This document shows positions 5,147 to 7,220 of a stretch of 7,220 bases of DNA, in pieces (position 1 is the stretch's first letter; the number at the start of each line of letters is the position of its first letter). This DNA is from Alphaproteobacteria bacterium (GTDB taxonomy: Bacteria; Pseudomonadota; Alphaproteobacteria; Caulobacterales; Parvularculaceae), in NCBI GenBank assembly GCA_030428745.1, contig JAUIEG010000131.1, positions 1-7,220 on the forward strand, given 5' to 3'. The position numbers were made by a program, and so were the translations under genes. A model generated the notes under the pieces. The model did no database searches. It saw nothing but the letters and a program-made list of their open reading frames with translations, and had not been told where the DNA came from.

Positions 5147-6585
5147 GTGAGTTGAGTTCCAGTTCCCAATCTTCTGCGAAGTCGCTGTTCGACAAATTGT
5201 GGGAGCGTCACGTCGTTGTCGAAGAAACGGCGGAAGCGCCTGCTGTTCTTTATATCGACTTGCATCTTATTCATGAGGTGACCTCGCCCCAGGCTTTTTC
5301 CGTTCTTGACGCGCGCGGGCTCAAGGTTCGCCGGCCGGACAAGACCTTTGGCACGCTCGATCATTCGACGCCGACCATGCCGGCGAACGCCAAAGGCGAG
5401 CTTCCCTATGCGACGCCGGAAGCGAAGAGCCAGGTCGAAACGCTGATAGGAAATTGCAAAGACCATGGAGTGGAGCTTTTGAATATGGGCGATCCGCGCC
5501 GCGGCATCGTGCATGTGATCGGACCGGAGCTGGGCCTGACGCAGCCGGGCAAGACAATTGTTTGCGGTGACAGCCATACCTCCACACATGGGGCTTTCGG
5601 GGCGCTCGCCTTCGGTATTGGCACGACGGAAGTGGGCCATGTTCTCGCGACCCAATGCGTGTTGCAGCGGAAACCGAAATCCATGCGGGTCGTTTTTGAC
5701 GGCGCCTTGCCTGAAGGCGTTGGCGCGAAAGACATGGCGCTCGCCATGATCGCACAGATCGGCGCCGATGGCGGGCAGGGCTGCGCTATCGAGTTCGCCG
5801 GCGAGGCGGTGCGCGCCCTATCCATGGATGGCCGCATGACCCTGTGCAACATGTCTATTGAGGCGGGCGCCCGCTTCGGCATGGTTGCGCCGGATGACAC
5901 TACCTATGATTGGCTTAAAGATCGTGACTATGCGCCAAAGGGACTTGCCTGGAATGAGGCGCTTGCCGACTGGATGGAGCTGAAAACTGAACTCGGCGCC
6001 CATTTCGACCGGGAGGTTCATGTGGACGCGACGAAGATCCGCCCGATGATCACTTATGGCGTGTCGCCGGACGCCGCCGCGCCAATTGATGAGATGGCCC
6101 CGACGCCTTCAACTGAAGCTGAGCATCACGCAGCAGACTATATGAAGTTCGAAGCGGGTAAGCCTTTTTCGAATGTTACGGTCGATCGCGTTTTTATCGG
6201 AAGCTGCACCAACTCGCGCCTGTCCGATCTGCGAGAGGCGGCGATTGTGATGCGTGGACGTAAGGTTAAGCCGGGGGTTATTACGTTGATCGTTCCGGGA
6301 TCGGAAGCGGTCAAACGCGCAGCGGAAGCGGAAAAGCTCCACGAAATCTTTCTGGCCGCCGGCGCTGAATGGCGTGAACCGGGCTGCTCCATGTGCATCG
6401 CCATGAATGGCGATAGCGGCAAGCCGGGTGAACTCGTGGTCTCAACCTCGAACCGTAACTTTATCGGCCGTCAGGGCAAGGGCGTTCGCACCGTGCTGGC
6501 GAGCCCTGCCACCGCGGCGGCCTCCGCCATTGAAGGCCATATCGCTGATCCGAGGCCCTATCTGTTTGCGCGGGAGAGCGCCTGA
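5143..6585 (+). CDS. leuC: 3-isopropylmalate dehydratase, large subunit
   Basis: This aconitase-family [4Fe-4S] subunit works with LeuD to isomerise 2-isopropylmalate to 3-isopropylmalate through 2-isopropylmaleate. The 480-aa length is near E. coli LeuC (466), with a short Ser-rich N-terminal extension (about residues 4-12). Motifs run in the expected order: YIDLHLIHEVTSPQAF; GTLDHSTPT; CGDSHTSTHGAFGALAFGIG (141-160); IGSCTNSR with cluster ligand Cys355; and PGCSMC with ligands Cys415 and Cys418. All three cluster cysteines are present, so an intact oxygen-sensitive cluster is predicted. The start overlaps the leuA stop as ATGA, with GAGG at 5129-5132 ten nt upstream. The stop overlaps leuD by one base. 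The tight coupling fits the 1:1 LeuCD complex. A homoaconitase or citraconate hydratase relative is possible in principle but not in this neighbourhood. Confidence 0.97.
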   Translation: MSELSSSSQSSAKSLFDKLWERHVVVEETAEAPAVLYIDLHLIHEVTSPQAFSVLDARGLKVRRPDKTFGTLDHSTPTMPANAKGELPYATPEAKSQVETLIGNCKDHGVELLNMGDPRRGIVHVIGPELGLTQPGKTIVCGDSHTSTHGAFGALAFGIGTTEVGHVLATQCVLQRKPKSMRVVFDGALPEGVGAKDMALAMIAQIGADGGQGCAIEFAGEAVRALSMDGRMTLCNMSIEAGARFGMVAPDDTTYDWLKDRDYAPKGLAWNEALADWMELKTELGAHFDREVHVDATKIRPMITYGVSPDAAAPIDEMAPTPSTEAEHHAADYMKFEAGKPFSNVTVDRVFIGSCTNSRLSDLREAAIVMRGRKVKPGVITLIVPGSEAVKRAAEAEKLHEIFLAAGAEWREPGCSMCIAMNGDSGKPGELVVSTSNRNFIGRQGKGVRTVLASPATAAASAIEGHIADPRPYLFARESA

Positions 6586-7160
6586 TGTCTTTTGATCCAT
6601 TCCAGACTCTGACTTCGCGCACCGTCGTGTTGCATCAGGAAAATATAGACACTGACCAGATCATCCCGGCGCGGTTCCTGACGACCACGGTGAAAGACGG
6701 TCTCGGCAAATCCGCCTTTTACGACTGGCGATACGATGAAGACGGGCGGCCGAAAAACTCCTCCGTCTTCAACGGCGTCAATCCGGAAACCCATCAGATC
6801 CTGGTCGCAGGGTCGAATTTCGGTTGCGGCTCCTCACGCGAACATGCGCCCTGGGCGCTTGCGGATTTCGGGTTCCGCGCAGTGATCAGCTCTGACATCG
6901 CCGACATTTTCAAAAGCAACGCTCAGAAAAACGGCTTGCTGCCGGTTGAGGTGGATGAGGAAACGCACAAGAAGCTGCTCGCGTCACCGGGCGCAGAGGT
7001 CAGCATCGATCTTGAAAACTGCGAGGTGACGTTTGGCGATGGAGAAAAGGGAAGCTTCCCCATTGAGGCGTTTGCGCGCCGCTGCCTCCTGGATGGTGTT
7101 GACCCGCTCGGCCATTTGTTGAATCAGGTGCCGGACATCGAAGCCTACGAAGCGCAATAA
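6585..7160 (+). CDS. leuD: 3-isopropylmalate dehydratase, small subunit
   Basis: This swivelling-domain subunit completes the isopropylmalate isomerase active site with LeuC. It is 191 aa, near E. coli LeuD (201). The N-terminal segment NIDTDQIIPARFL and the substrate-loop motif GSNFGCGSSREHAPWAL (76-92) are both intact. An IFKSNAQKNGLLP segment follows, and the C-terminal FARRCLLDGVDPLGHLL matches the bacterial LeuD ending. The DWRYDEDGRPK segment marks the long bacterial type rather than the short archaeal type. The ATG overlaps the leuC stop (TGATG), and GGGAG at 6572-6576 is suitably spaced. leuB follows after 13 nt. Confidence 0.96.
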   Translation: MSFDPFQTLTSRTVVLHQENIDTDQIIPARFLTTTVKDGLGKSAFYDWRYDEDGRPKNSSVFNGVNPETHQILVAGSNFGCGSSREHAPWALADFGFRAVISSDIADIFKSNAQKNGLLPVEVDEETHKKLLASPGAEVSIDLENCEVTFGDGEKGSFPIEAFARRCLLDGVDPLGHLLNQVPDIEAYEAQ

Positions 7161-7173
7161 GAAAGATAAAAAC

Positions 7174-7220
7174 ATGGCGATGATCGCTTTTCTTCCCGGC
7201 GACGGCGTCGGGCCCGAAGT
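7174..7220 (+). CDS. leuB: 3-isopropylmalate dehydrogenase, 5' fragment
   Basis: Only the first 15 codons and two bases are in the window: MAMIAFLPGDGVGPE, with GT_ completing Val. This matches the isocitrate/isopropylmalate dehydrogenase N-terminus (IAVLPGDGIGPEV in relatives). With leuACD immediately upstream, leuB is the clear choice. The product would oxidise and decarboxylate 3-isopropylmalate to 2-ketoisocaproate with NAD+. The ribosome binding site is weak (AGAAAG about 8 nt upstream). ATG 7180 is an alternative start two codons later. The gene is truncated by the window edge, not broken. Confidence 0.88.
   Translation, partial: MAMIAFLPGDGVGPE

Overview
The window is a branched-chain amino acid biosynthesis locus, all on the + strand. 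The order is ilvC - ilvB - ilvN - [leucine leader peptide] - leuA - leuC - leuD - leuB (leuB is cut by the window end). The genes are packed with 4-nt ATGA or 1-nt TGATG overlaps, or gaps of 13-25 nt. The one exception is the roughly 120-nt ilvN-leuA gap. I see no tRNA, rRNA, mobile element, CRISPR or phage signal, and no stretch over 300 bases without a gene.

The organism is probably an alphaproteobacterium of moderately high GC. This is judged by eye from alphaproteobacterial-looking IlvB and IlvN sequence (for example the RLDAFSP...HIDIDPSSINKNV stretch of IlvB and the SRTGV C-terminus of IlvN), not from a database search. IlvC, LeuC and LeuD look less typical of that class from memory, so the placement is tentative.

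Region 1 (33-3425) encodes the steps shared by valine and leucine (and isoleucine): acetohydroxyacid synthase catalytic and regulatory subunits (IlvB, IlvN) and ketol-acid reductoisomerase (IlvC). Region 2 (3426-3547) is a regulatory gap. Region 3 (3548-7220) encodes the leucine branch: LeuA, the LeuC/LeuD isomerase and the start of LeuB. Dihydroxyacid dehydratase (ilvD) and a transaminase (ilvE) are absent from the window and must lie elsewhere.

The most interesting element is in the ilvN-leuA gap. A 19-codon ORF (3430-3489) with a good AAGGA ribosome binding site encodes MLVSHLPNSLLRLLLSPAR. Seven of its 19 residues are Leu, five of them within six consecutive codons (CTA TTG AGA CTG CTC CTT). 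Its stop codon lies inside a strong GC-rich hairpin (3480-3501). This has the hallmarks of a leu leader peptide for ribosome-mediated attenuation, but it sits inside the operon between the ilv and leu halves, and the hairpin has no U-tract. It would let leucyl-tRNA charging tune the leu genes separately from the ilv genes upstream. The mechanism is inference and is unlikely to be a simple copy of the E. coli leu attenuator.
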